NCBI RefSeq assembly: GCF_005239225.2
Contig: NC_133301.1
Location: 5,047,157 to 5,111,156, forward strand
Source: Populus alba
Lineage: Eukaryota; Streptophyta; Magnoliopsida; Malpighiales; Salicaceae
DNA: 64,000 bases
Direction of reading: 5' to 3'
The number at the start of each line of letters is the position of its first letter. The first letter of the stretch is position 1. The notes below the pieces were generated by a model, which searched no databases, had not been told where the DNA came from, and worked only from the letters and a program-made list of their open reading frames with translations. The position numbers were made by a program, and so were the translations under genes. Of the stretch, positions 46,194 through 57,689 are shown one piece after another.

Positions 46194-47010
46194 CTAGACC
46201 GTTCTCCTTCCCAATTCGCTATGAGCGGTGATATTGTCTTGGCTTCCTCTTTGGAGAGCAAGCTTTGAGAGGCACTCTGCCGCGGCTTCAGCCGCAGGAT
46301 AGACTCCCTCACCCCGCGCCACCAAAGAAGGATTCTTTTTCGAGCAATGTCACAGGCCGCCTCGTTTGTGGATCTGGAATCATCGTGGTTTCAAGTATCT
46401 GTCACCTCTGTACAGCCAAAAAAATATTGCTAGATCTTCTTCTCTTCTCAGCATCAGCTTCTAATGAAACAATTTGAGAAGGTAAAAGCTGATCAATATA
46501 CTTGAGGAAAGGGGACTAAGGAAATAGGAGAGGAGCGTTATTAAGCAGACCTGAGGGCCTCCATGTCCATCGTAGACACCAAATAAATAGGCCGCGAAGC
46601 AACCAAGACTCTGATTCATATGCCTTGGGAGACAGCCATCCATTAACATTTGGGTAGGGATTTGCGTAAATCTATGGACAGTAGCAGCAACATCTTCACC
46701 CTCAGCATCCACTGCAACTGACACAATCGCTTGAAAATTACTACAAGTACTTTCTTCAACCTCCATTGGAGTTGGTGACTTCTATCACTACATATTTTTC
46801 TTCTACCGACACTTCTCGCTTGGCTGGTTTATGGTTTCCTTGAAATTCAAGCTACTTTCATTTTCAGTTTTCATTTTTGAGAAAGGGGCTTCATCTTTTC
46901 CCTTCGCTTCACCGTCTGCCACTATTGGCACACCGCCATTTTTGCCCACTCAGTGCACTATTACTTCTGTAACCTTCACTTTCAGAAGCAATGGACGGAT
47001 CACAAGGCAT
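46194..47010 (-). pseudogene. Clade A protein phosphatase 2C pseudogene (HAB1-like)
   Basis: On the minus strand a frameshifted N-terminal region (ETINQ, REVSVEEKYVVIEVTNSNG) leads into 46766-46560. That part reads VEESTCSNFQAIVSVAVDAE, VAATVHRFTQIPTQMLMDG and LFGVYDGHGGPQ. VYDGHGG is the metal-binding signature of PP2C, and GGPQ ends at a GT donor, the usual intron position in clade A. After about 180 bp come TNEAACDIARKRILLWW and, in another frame, EGVYPAAEAAAECLSKLALQ and RGSQDNI, the PP2C C-terminus, with a stop at 46194. The middle catalytic exons and the PLWG.SI.G.R.EMED block are missing and several frameshifts occur. Intact relatives are abscisic acid co-receptor phosphatases; this copy cannot encode one. 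Confidence 0.85.
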
Positions 47011-49424
47011 CATTAGCTTGGTTGGGGGGTTTGATAACAAGGTTGCCCTGTCTGCAACACGCTTAAGCCCCGAAGCGAAGCAATGCAGATTGAAATAAGA
47101 AGCAAAAATGATGGGGAAAAAAGCTTGGATTAAATGAGAATCAAAGAAATTAAATAGGTACTAGGAAAATTAGAAATTGATGCTTCTATCCCACCTCAAA
47201 TTAAATCTTTCTCTACCTTTGAAGCAACTCTTCGAACCTTTGGGCTCAAGAAAAAGAAACGAACGAATCACACGACATAAACACGAGAAGACAATCAACT
47301 GATGACACAAGAAAACAAAAGGGGAAAGAACGTTGAAACAAGATAGAATAGCCAAGAAAAACACAACCAAAATGGGTTCCTTGAATCTTAGGCAATCTAT
47401 CTCAACCTCCCGGGGGTTGGCTCCTGTATCTCTCTATAAATGTTCACTTCACAACCTTCAACTAACCGAAAGACAAGAACACTGAGACACTACTAGGTTC
47501 CAGGGATACGTATGAACAAAACTTCTAAATCAATACACTTGTAAATATTTTCAGGAAAAAAACAAAAAGAGACGCGAACAAAGACAATTTAACAGTTTGG
47601 GATTTGCTAGACCTTTAGAAGAGGGCAGGTTGATCACGGAGGCAACGCTCAGAAGAGACACGTCATATGGCACATCAGATAAGACTTCAAGATGTGAGAC
47701 ACTCGCATGTACATTGACAAGTCAGCCCCTTAATAAACAAACAAACAAAAAAAAATCAATCAACTGTCTGTTGGGCCACTCAGCCAAGCCCGCACCACTA
47801 AATCTTTAGTTTTTTTTTTCTTGTAATTTCATTTTTTTAATTTTAATAATTTTTAACAAATTTTTATGATGTTTTTTAATAGAATATTATTTAATCTTCA
47901 CTTAGTTTATGTATAAGATTTCATCATTTTTTCTTATATTAGGATCATTCTTTTTATGTTAATTTTTTTCTCTTTTCAATTTTATTGGATCACTTTTTTT
48001 CTGCATGTTTTTATATATATAATTTATTTTAAAAAATAATGTTATTAAATATAATCAAGTTTATGGCCTATTTTTCAAGATCATATATTTTGCATCTACA
48101 TTTATTTCTCAAATTTCTAACTTATTTTTAATTAAATATCATTTATTTTTACTTGATTTTCACACAAAATTATTACATTTTTTTTATAATATATGTAACT
48201 TTGTATAATATGTTTTTTCTTTGATTATATTTAATTTTTTTCATGTGTATGTCTATTTCTATTGATTAAATAAAAAAAAATATTCTAAGAAATAAAGTTA
48301 TTAATAACAATCAGGTATATGACCTGTATTGTGAGACCAAATATTTTAATTTACATATGTTTTTTTCTAGTTTAGTCTTTAGTTATTGTTAAAAAAAAAT
48401 TAAAACTTTTTTAACACGGATGATTATCAATTTATTTAATTAAATACATAAGTTTTTCAATTTGAAAATTTTTTTTATATCAAAAAATACATTAGAAAAG
48501 CCTTCATATTTATTATTTTTTGTTGAAAAAAATTATCCAAACCCACGGAAAGGCATGGGTTCAATAGCTTGTAAAAACTAATGGAAAAACACATTCAAGG
48601 ACTCTTTATATTTCCATGTATCTCTTTCTCAATCATTCCTCCTCTTATCTTATATTTCCTCTCATCTAGTCCTCATTTTATTTCTTCTTCTTCAATTCCT
48701 CAGTAACAATTCCTCTATTATTTAAATATATTTTTACCCTTTACAAAACCTCATATTCAACCCCTTTAAAAACATCTTAAATATAAAAGAATAACTCAAT
48801 TGGTTAAATTTTAAATTTGTTTTCCACGTATCATTATTTTAAATATTATAAATTTCAGGACCACTGAAAATTTATATAATTGTTAACTTTAAAGTCTCAA
48901 TAACTTAGTCAAAATACGTATAAACTAATCTAAACATCAATAATTACCATAAAAAAAATTCTTAAACCACCCACCTACCCTCTCTAAAATATCATAACCA
49001 TCGCCACTTTATACCACCCAAACAGCCTCCAAACCTTCTCCATATTTCATAGAAGATACACCACATCATTTTTGAGATCCAACAACTCTTTAATATTTTC
49101 TAAAAGCTAAATGAATCATATTCCTTCATCACTTTCTAAGAAATTTTTAATCTTTATAAAGTATTTATCAACATCCTTTAAATCTTCTTTTATGTCTAAA
49201 CCTTGATTCTATTTTAATTTTATCTTCCTTTCTTTTTTATTTTACAGTCTAGAAGTGCTCAAATCGTGGTCGAACCATGGCAACCTCAGCAGTTCAAGAC
49301 AGTCGAGGACTTTTAAAGGTAGAATAAGGATGGAATCCCTTGAAATTTCATCTCTTCCTATCACCCTCGTATTCTATGATTTTAACTTCTTTTTTTTTTT
49401 TTTTGTGTAAATCATGTTTTTAAA

Positions 49425-49560
49425 AAATTTAAATTTTTTTTACATGTTTTGGATGCTTTGATATGCTAATTTTAAAAATAATTTTTTTTTTAAATATTAT
49501 TTTAATATATTTCATCATAAAAAATATTTTAAAAAATAATTACAACGTAATATTTTTAAT
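49425..49560. mobile_element. AT-rich miniature element, copy 2 (partial)
   Basis: ACATGTTTTGGATGCTTTGA, ATTATTTTAATATATTTCAT and AAAAAATATTTTAAAAAATA share the style and order of the AT-rich element family at 45.73 and 54.01 kb. Confidence 0.35.
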
Positions 49561-50704
49561 CAGGCGCTGACTCTCTTTTCCCTTTTTTGTTTTATTATTT
49601 CAATTATTATGGCCGCTACTAGTCAGGAATTTCTAGAGAATTCTTCACTTTTTCTAGCAATAGATTTCCTTATTTGCATCTTGCCCACTCATACTTTCTT
49701 TATGTGCACATAAGGCCCTTATGTTCTCTCATTTTCTATATTAACCCTCATACTTTCTCTTATTTTTTACTTTGGCCCAATATTTTCTCTTATTTATACA
49801 TTCATCCCATAAACTCTTTTGTTTGTTTTTGTTTTATTTTTTTTAATTGCATCCCTCTCATTAAATAAACTCCTTTTTTTATTCAATTAATTTGTTGAAT
49901 ATAACCCTTCCACTCATCACTTGCACTCTTAATATTTAATAACTCTGAAACCTTTTATCCGAGAGTTGACACAATAATTTTCAACCACAAGTCTATTTGA
50001 TTGTAATAAAAGATAATTTCTCTAACCATCTTTACCACTTTAATATTTCTCTTTCTCCTTTCAATTTTACTATTTAATTTTAATATATGATATTTATCTG
50101 TGGGTTTACAATTATTGCAGTTTTATTTCACAAAAAAATAAAAAATAAATCAATATTACAACTATTTTTCATAAAAATTCATCTTAATATTTTATATTTG
50201 TAATAATCTAATTGTATAATATTAATTTTATTTAATTCAAGTTAAACTTATCATGGAAAGTTGTATTGTTAACTTATAATATCTTTATATTAGATTTATA
50301 AATATAAAATTAAATTTATGACACTAACTAAATATAAAAAAATTAAAAAATATTTTTTTATCTCTTACATTGTTTAGAGCTACTTGTTTATAAAAGAAAA
50401 AAAATTGTATTGTTAATGTTTTTTCTTCATTTAAAAAAAGTGAAAAAATATATTGGAAAACTATGGAGAACTTTTAAAATACGTTTTCTAAATTTATAAA
50501 AAAAAAGCTAGTTTTTTTAATGGGAAAATATTGCATTTGAATAAAAACAATTTAGTTTTTTTCCTAACTCTATTCTTTTTAAAACATTAAAATATATACT
50601 GTTTCTAAAATCAACACAGTTGCTGGCAACCACTCCAACGATTCTTTTCCAATCAAAATAAATGTACACAAAAAAACTATTACATACAGGGAGGGGTATT
50701 CAAG

Positions 50705-50870
50705 AGTATAATTGTGATTATTTTTTAAAATATTTTTTTATATTAAAATGTATTAAAATAATATATATTTTTTTTATTTTTAAAATTAGTATATCAAAAT
50801 ATAAAAAAAAATAATTTTTAATTACAAAAAATTGAATTTTTTTTAAAAAAGGGGGGTTTTCTGAAAATGT
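50705..50870. mobile_element. AT-rich miniature element, copy 3
   Basis: GTGATTATTTTTTAAAATAT, AAAATGTATTAAAATAATAT and TTTTTAAAATTAGTATATCA follow the same order as the copies at 45.73 and 54.01 kb. It lies about 600 bp upstream of the L18a-like gene. Confidence 0.5.
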
Positions 50871-51444
50871 TTTGTGGAGAAGAGACAAGGATTCCAAGGA
50901 AAAGAATAAAATAAATAAAAAAACAATAAAAATTTGTAGCCCTGTAGAAAAGATGGGAGTCAGTGGAAAGGGCATAATGGTCATTTCATTTTCCCCTCCA
51001 ATCAGACTTTAGCGCTTGTGCTTCTTTGGCTACCTACCATGCCGCTGCTCCAGGTAATTTCAATTATATATATATATATAAAAGAAAACTCTCAAGGTAT
51101 AATAATAAAAATAAAAACAAAAAAAAAAAAGAAAAGGAAAAGGAAAACAAGGGGCGTAGAAGGCGATAAATGAAAAGACGAAAGAAGAAGACCCTTAACT
51201 ACTTCTTACTGTCCAAAAATCCTGAATTTTGGTAGTTGAAGTCTTCATTTATTGATCGATCTAAGAACCAAGATCACAATTCTCTTTCTTTTCACGGGCA
51301 TCCATTGCTTTGATTGATTGGTTGATCGTAGTTTAGTATAGTTTCCCCTTCCGAAGAAGATGTTTTATTCTTCACTTTTGTTGCTTAATTTCTGAAGCAG
51401 GCCAGGTCCGTCCAGCAATCCAACCTCTCCCCGGTAGCTTACAT

Positions 51445-53188
51445 ATGGATCCAAGTACAGTTTTCCTTCCTGTCTCTGTTCTACTTGCTCCATACAACGA
51501 GAGTAGAATCTCTCTCTCTCTACAACTGGGTGGGGGTTTGCTTATAATTATGAATTGAGTTGGATGGAAGATGGGTATTGTCGTGTACTATGAATGATTT
51601 GAAAAAAAAACTGTGATGTGGTGATTTTAGGAATAGTAGGAATGGGAATGATTTTGTGATCATATCAAAGGATTTTGTATATCTCTTAACTAATATGTTA
51701 ATGTGCTTGTATGAAACGTCAGATTTTAACTGCTGACTTCCTCCTCCTGCTGTTGCAGATGCTTCCATTGACGAGAGAGATGGTTTCAGGAATGGCGTCG
51801 AGAAAGTCAAACCTGTCTCTGATAAGCACATTGATCTCCTCAGGCCATCTGCTCGATATTATGCAACATCTAAGGGTACTCTTCTTATTCAGACTTGATT
51901 TTATGGTTCTTTATATATATATGTTAATGAGCAAAATGTCAATATAACAACTTATCATGTAAATCTCAATGGTTTGCTTGTTTCTGTCATGCACCATGTT
52001 TCTCTATAACGTTGATGAGCAAGTCTCTGCCCTCCCCTCTCCAGATGGGACGGAGCTAGAATGACACAAATTTCCTCCCATATGCTAAGAAATATTCATG
52101 GTTGAGCGTCAATGTTGATCAGAGCATTAATGACCCCTTATTTTTTTTTTATTATATATATGTTTTTGGAGATTCAAGTCCTTGACTATGAATCTGAAGC
52201 ACTCTGATATTTTTAGAATGTACTTCTTTGCCATTAAATAGTATTTCACATTTTTTAAACATAAATTATTTTAGGAACCAATTTTTATCTACCAACTATA
52301 TCAGGGTTATTGAATCCTGCTGCCTTTTCATTTTCCATCTGCTGATTGATTTATTTTTTTAGTAGCCTTCAAATTTCTTTTTGTTTTTTTTTTCTTTTAT
52401 AGGAGCATTGTTGCATGTTTGATTGTGTACCTTATGGAATTATTTACCTCATCATATGACTTAATGTGGTGGATTTTCTGCCATTTTGATTTATATTTTA
52501 CATCAAACTGATGTTTGCACTATTAATTGCTTATCCGAACTGCTGAGAGACGTTGTGCAGAACTGCTGATGGTAGGGCAAGTGACAGATGCAACAGATGG
52601 AGAAAAAGGAAAATATACGCTTGTTAGAGATCCTGAGGATTTTCAAGGGATCTATGACAAACCCCTTCCATGCTTTGGCTGTGGGATTGGATGGTTTTCG
52701 TTAGTATTCTTCAAACTACCGTGTTTCCCTCCATCCCCATTTCTCCTTTATGATGGTTATCTTTTTTGTTGCAGTTTTCTTTTGGGATTTGTTTTCCCGT
52801 TGATGTGGTATTATGGCACATTTCTTTACTTTGGAAATTACTACCGGAAGGATCCAAGGGAGCGGGCGGGCCTTGCCGCTGCTGCAATTGGGGTAAACTC
52901 TCTCTCAAAATAATTATTCTGTGGCTAGTGAAGCAACAGGAGTCCGAGTCTGAACTGCATTTAGGAGATGATAATCAGATTCTCATCACTGTCTTCCTTT
53001 GTCACTGACCTGATATGTTAAACAGTTACATTTATAGCATTCTTTTTTGGGGGCATTGTCCTCGTGAAACTTTGCCTTGTTGAATTTTTACGCAATTTTG
53101 ATCCTTGATTTTAATGCTGTTCCTGGTACAGGCAATGTCGTTTTCTGTCGTGCTGCTGGTCATAATAGCTTATTGTTCTCTGTTCTAG
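51445..53188 (+). CDS. 60S ribosomal protein L18a-like membrane protein
   Basis: Small plant membrane protein of the L18ae-like family; despite the name it is not a ribosomal subunit, and its function is unclear. Exons: 51445-51454, 51759-51875, 52561-52699, 52775-52892 and 53132-53188; all phases join and give 146 residues. The N-terminus reads MDPNASIDERDGF, then SDKHIDLLRPSARYYATSK, KYTLVRDPEDFQGIYDKPLP, and the cysteine-containing CFGCGIGWFSFLLGFVFPLM that starts membrane helix 1. YRKDPRERAG forms a charged loop and AMSFSVVLLVIIAYCSLF is helix 2, ending at the stop. Exon 3 could instead start 15 bases later at 52576, giving SKGQVTDAT and 141 residues. The ten-base first coding exon rests on one GT donor, so the start is less certain. 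Confidence 0.85.
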
Positions 53189-54880
53189 ACTTGGCAATCC
53201 ACTTCCAAGTAAGTTCGTATGGCTTTATACATTTAAAAACAGAACAGATTTCAGTCGCAAGAAACTGCATGCGCAATGTAGATAAAATGTTCAGGCGGAA
53301 GAGCACAAAGAATGTTGATACGAGAATGTTCCTTCACAGTTGGAGATTACCTTCACGGCTACATTGAAACATTTACAAATTCCTAAACTTTCTTCCTCCA
53401 TATGCTGGGCATACATAAAGTCCCAAGTGAAGAAAATCTTCAATTAGCTTGAAATTTACTTGTGACTGAAAATAGAGGCATTGTTTATATACAATACATC
53501 TTGTGAAAATAGAGGCATTGTTTATGTGCAATACATCTTGTGATTCGTGAAAAGGAACAATTTGGTTGTTGTTACGGGATGGTGCGTGTCCATTTCCTTT
53601 AAAATGTTAAATGGAGCATAATACCTTGCACTTTGATGTTACCCTACTTGGAAGGCTCAAAACTCGCAAGTTCTATCATCCTGAGCTCTCCTTGGGATGC
53701 TGCAGAGGTGAAGAGGGAATTTGGTATGATTTGTTTTTGTTTTTGTTTTTATGTATTTTTTTTTAAATGTTTTTATATTTGAAAAGGTATTAAATTGATG
53801 TTTTTCTAATGTTTTGTTTATAATGGTTTTAATGTAATGATGTTAAAAATAAATAAATAAATTTTAAATTTTTTTTAATATATTTTTAAGTAAAAAATTT
53901 ATCTTAAAAGGTGTCTACATGCTATACTTTTTAATATTGATAATCACAATATCATTATATTTACAACACAATCACCATTAAAAAAAAAAGGTGTGATGAA
54001 GAAGATGTTGGAGAGTGATTTTTTAAAATAATTTTTGTTTAAAAATAATATATTTTTTATTTTTAAAAAATTAATTTTGATAACAGCATATTAAAATAAT
54101 TTAAAAATATAAAAAAATATTAATTTAAAATTAAAAAAGAAATTTAAAAAGTTTTAATTTTTTTCTTAAAATATTTTTAAAATGAAAAAAATAAAGATAA
54201 CAAGGGACAGATAATGCTTGTCGAGATTGTTTTTCTGTGCTAAACTGGTTAGACCAGAACATTCATAAGAAAATCTTTTCTCACAGCCTGGCATTAGAAT
54301 TAAATTTCGGCTGACAGGCTATAGAGCACGCCCATTTCCCAACCAGTCCCTGAAACAGCTCGGTATTTACTAACACAGTGGAGGGATACGATCAGCTCAT
54401 GCGCGCCAGCCCATGCGCACAATGACTTTCAATCTTAAACCAGTGAAAAACCAATGAAACTCTCCTCCAAGATTATTTTTTTTCTTCTCAAATAGAATCA
54501 TTCAGTAGCAGTACAAGCCTGGAAGTCCTATATGTCATACGAAAAGCTTCTTTAATAAGACTGCAGGCAAGCATGTAGGCTCCCCCGAACCAGCAGTCCA
54601 TAGAGAACCCACAGCTCAGAATGATTCTTGATTGAATTGGCTGCTGAACAAATGCTAAGGGAATTTAAGAAATGATCCCAAGAATATTCCAGATATTCCT
54701 ACTTGTATTGTCCCTTATAATAACTCGCCTATAGAAATTGACATTCTTTTAGTTATTAGAAAAGTAGTTTGATCCTATACCAACCATATTCTATTGCCAA
54801 ATATTTATCTTATTATAAACTTTTTACCTCTATTATATCTCAATTATTTATTTCAAGAAGCATTTAGGAAGTTGTGGATG
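53189..54880. other. Intergenic region with AT-rich element, no gene
   Basis: A 52-bp near-duplicate (GAAAATAGAGGCATTGTTTA then TACAATACATCTTGTG) occurs at about 53468 and 53508, probably in or just after the 3' UTR of the L18a-like gene. The rest is AT-rich. 54280-54640 is GC-richer but has no recognised coding sequence. Confidence 0.4.
54010..54180. mobile_element. AT-rich miniature element, copy 4
   Basis: GAGAGTGATTTTTTAAAATA, TTTTTAAAAAATTAATTTTG, ATAACAGCATATTAAAATAA and AATATTAATTTAAAATTAAA occur in order. This is the clearest copy of the AT-rich family, which I know as widespread in poplar-like genomes. Confidence 0.55.
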
Positions 54881-55900
54881 ATCTAAATTGGAGGTTAGTA
54901 ATTATAAAAGAAATGAATGCTCTAAATAAAAAGGGCACATGGAAAGTAGTTGACTTTCCAAAGTAAAATAAAAAATTCAAGAGCAAATGGGTTGTATAGT
55001 CGAATGCAAAACAGGTGGAAGTATAGAAAGATACAAGGTAAAGTTTGTGGCAAAAAGCTTCACACAAACATACAACATTGCTTATCAAGATATATTTGCT
55101 CTAATAGCCAAAATAAACTCAATTTGTGTATTATTATCTTTAGTAGTGAATTTTAATTGGTCCTTAAATTAGATGAATGTTAAAAACATTTCTAAATAAA
55201 TACTTGAAAGAGCTTTTATATGGCCTCAAATAGGCTTTTAGAGTATGGTTTGAATGCTTTAAAAATATTGTAAGACATTATGATTACTATCAAAGTCAAA
55301 GAAAATTATACAACATTCAGGAGAATGTAAAATCACTATCTTAATTGTTTATGTAAATGACATAATCATAACATGTGATGACAATGTCGAGTTGGAAAGA
55401 CTTAAAAACAAAACTTATTGAGAATTTTAAAATTAAGAATTTGGATGTTTTGAAGTATTTCCTTGGAATGGAGTTTTCCAAGTCTAAAGAAGGTAAATTT
55501 TCACTCAACAAAAACATGTACTTGATTTACGTGGTGAAATAGGATTGTTCGGATGCAAAGCAGCTAAAATATTAATTGAATCCAAATTAAAGTTCCAACT
55601 TATCAAAATTAAAGAAGTTGTGAATAGAGAGAAAACCAAAGACTTGTGGGTAAATTAATTTATTTAGCCCATACACCCCTAAATATAGCCTTTGTAGTGA
55701 GTATGCTCATCCAACTCATGCATTCACCTAGTATGGAATACTTTGATGTCATCAATAAAATCTTAAGGTACTTAAAAAGGACTTTTAGAAGAGGTTTGTT
55801 ATTTAAAAATATAAAAAAATTATAGTTTAAAGTCTACATCGATACATATTAGGTTGGAAGTATAACTAATAGAAGATCAATTTCTATTTAATTAAGTCAA
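54870..55900 (+). pseudogene. Ty1/copia reverse transcriptase remnant
   Basis: A decayed RVT_2 domain can be followed through frameshifts. LNWRLVIIKEMNALNKKGTW near 54886 is followed by KSKWVV, GGSIERYKVKFVAKSFTQTY (about 55015-55075), NIAYQDIFALIAKINSICVL and VVNFNWSLN. Next come LKTKLIENFKIKNLDVLKYF and LGMEFSKSKEGKFSLNKNMY (about 55400-55530), the region downstream of the lost catalytic YVDD motif. PYTPKYSLCSEYAH and VLKKDF mark the C-terminal part. Many stops; no gag, integrase or LTR is directly attached. It is on the same strand as the copia LTR/gag piece starting at 57.7 kb, but the order (RT before gag) shows a different or rearranged insertion. Confidence 0.75.
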
Positions 55901-56513
55901 TAAATTGATTTCTAGATAATTGTCTCTGTCTTTAGTTTATGTATTGTAAAATTAGTATTACAAAGTCATATTATTTAAATTCGTAAGTTATCAATCGTAA
56001 GATTTTCATGACTAAAGGAGGAAACTTATAGTAATAAAATTTCTTATCATATTATGTCATTAATATTTAAAAATACCATATTGTGTATGAATAAATCTAG
56101 TATGAAAATAAACATTTTTTCATTAATGAAGTTTATCTAAATCCATTAGTGTTTTTAACATAAATCATGAATGATTCTTAATATAATAAGATGATTTTGA
56201 ATCATACATATTAATAACATAATTTAAAAAACATTCATAAAATAAAAAAAACAGATTTAAAAATATTCAAACAAAACAAAGAAACTATATCTAGAGATTA
56301 AAATGAATGAGTTAAAGTGTACAATGTTTATAGATTTAATAAATATAATTACATTACAAATTACAAAAAAAATATAGAAAAAAAGGAAAAAACATTATGG
56401 ATGCAAAGACCTTTTCATTGTGAATTCACACAGTGAAACCTAACTACTCCACTTCTTCTTTCTCTTTTTGTGATTTTTGGTTGCATGGATGAATGAAAAC
56501 CATGTTTTCTCAC

Positions 56514-56558
<45 letters not shown>

Positions 56559-56970
56559 TATAATCTCTTCCTCTCTCTTACCGATATTTACCATAACATT
56601 ATTTTCATTTATTTCTTCTTTCTTTCTCTTTTCATGTCAGACTTTTTCTCTCTCTTTACAATACATATATCAGTTTAAGGTTAGTGATGGCTATAAGATG
56701 AAGCTTCTAAGTGCTAGTTTGATTATAAAGGTTGGGTATTTTAGTTTGGAGAAAGCTTGGTTCAATTGAAAAGTGTTGGATAAAATATCAATTTGTGGGT
56801 GGCTTTTATTTTGTTTAGAAGAAATAGACTCTCTCTCTCTCTCTCTCTCTCTCTCTACCACATAAAAAAAAAAAAGGTTTGCTTCTTTTTATTTTTATTT
56901 TCCTGACACTTCCTTTAATTTTCTCTCACGATCTTACTTAGTTTTCCTTTTTTCCTTTTGGGTTTTGCAC
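55900..56970. other. AT-rich gene-free stretch with microsatellites
   Basis: Contains a (TA)n/(CA)n microsatellite at 56517-56558 and a (CT)n run at 56829-56856. Otherwise A/T-rich, with no recognised coding sequence. Confidence 0.5.
56517..56558. repeat. (TA)n(CA)n microsatellite
   Basis: About seventeen TA followed by four CA dinucleotides. Confidence 0.95.
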
Positions 56971-56976
56971 TTTTAT

Positions 56977-57252
56977 GTTGTTGTTCATTGATGATTTTGT
57001 GTTCATGCTTTTTTCTTTCATGTCTCCCTTGGCTATGTATACTTTTGCATCTTGGATTGGATTGTTGTTGCTTTATCAACTCTAGTAGCTTTTCACCAGC
57101 ACCTTTCTTTTTACGTTGTTGTTCATTGATGATTTTGTGTTCATGTTTTTTTCTTTCATGTCTCCCTTGGCTATGTATACTTTTGCATCTTGGATTGGAT
57201 TGTTGTTGCTTTATCAACTCTAGTAGTTTTTCACCAGCATCTTTCTCCTATT
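56977..57252. repeat. 138-bp tandem duplication
   Basis: GTTGTTGTTCATTGATGATT starts at 56977 and again at 57115. The two 138-bp units are nearly identical (for example TTTCACCAGCACCTTTCT versus TTTCACCAGCATCTTTCT). As 138 is a multiple of three, the minus strand stays open for 100 codons (56915-57217) with a lysine- and glutamine-rich repeat (IKQQQSNPRCKSIHSQGRHE twice). Whether that frame was ever coding is unknown. Confidence 0.85.
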
Positions 57253-57689
57253 ATTGGCTTTGCTTTGGTTGTTTCTTTTCTTTCTCTTATTTTTATGGCA
57301 TCGTTGTATAACTTAGCTTCATCTTTTATCCCATGTTGCATTGTTCTTCTCTAATCTTAGAAAAAAATTGATTGAGCTAACTCACTATATTGTTGGGATT
57401 GTAAAGGTTTTTTTTTTTTTTTTGTTTTGGCACCTCCCTTTTAGCTCTACCCTTTTCATTTTGATTGATTGCTATTTTGATTGTTTGTTGCATCTGTTCT
57501 TGGTGCAACAATTGCATACCCAATGTTTTGCTTCTCTTATCTTCCTTTTTTCTTACCTTCCCTTGTTGAATTTTTTTTTTTAAAAACATAGTGAATGGGC
57601 ATATTTAAGACCAATTTAAAAGTAGGGTCTACTCACTTATATGGTTAAAATTTTATTTGAATTTAATCTCCAACAAGAGCTTTTTAACA

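Larger units (their letters stand above)
47011..51444. other. Intergenic region, AT-rich, no gene
   Basis: 47020-47560 may be former 5' flank of the phosphatase gene. From 47810 to 48570 it is T-rich with an internal duplication: ATCAAGTTTATGGCCTATTT near 48054 and ATCAGGTATATGACCTGTAT near 48310. A short inverted pair AACCCACGG / CATGGGTTC lies near 48540. 49660-49830 has loosely repeated CATACTTTCT/TTTTCTCTTATT phrases. Miniature elements sit near 49.43 and 50.71 kb. The 5' UTR of the next gene probably begins near 51.2 kb. Confidence 0.45.

Noticed and set aside
46265..46477. Open frame on the plus strand
   Set aside because: Opposite-strand shadow of the PP2C C-terminal remnant, whose minus-strand reading gives clear family motifs.
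46831..47016. Open frame on the plus strand
   Set aside because: Opposite-strand shadow of the PP2C N-terminal variable region.
47597..47809. 70-residue open frame, plus strand
   Set aside because: Ends in a low-complexity KKKS region; no family recognised and no gene context.
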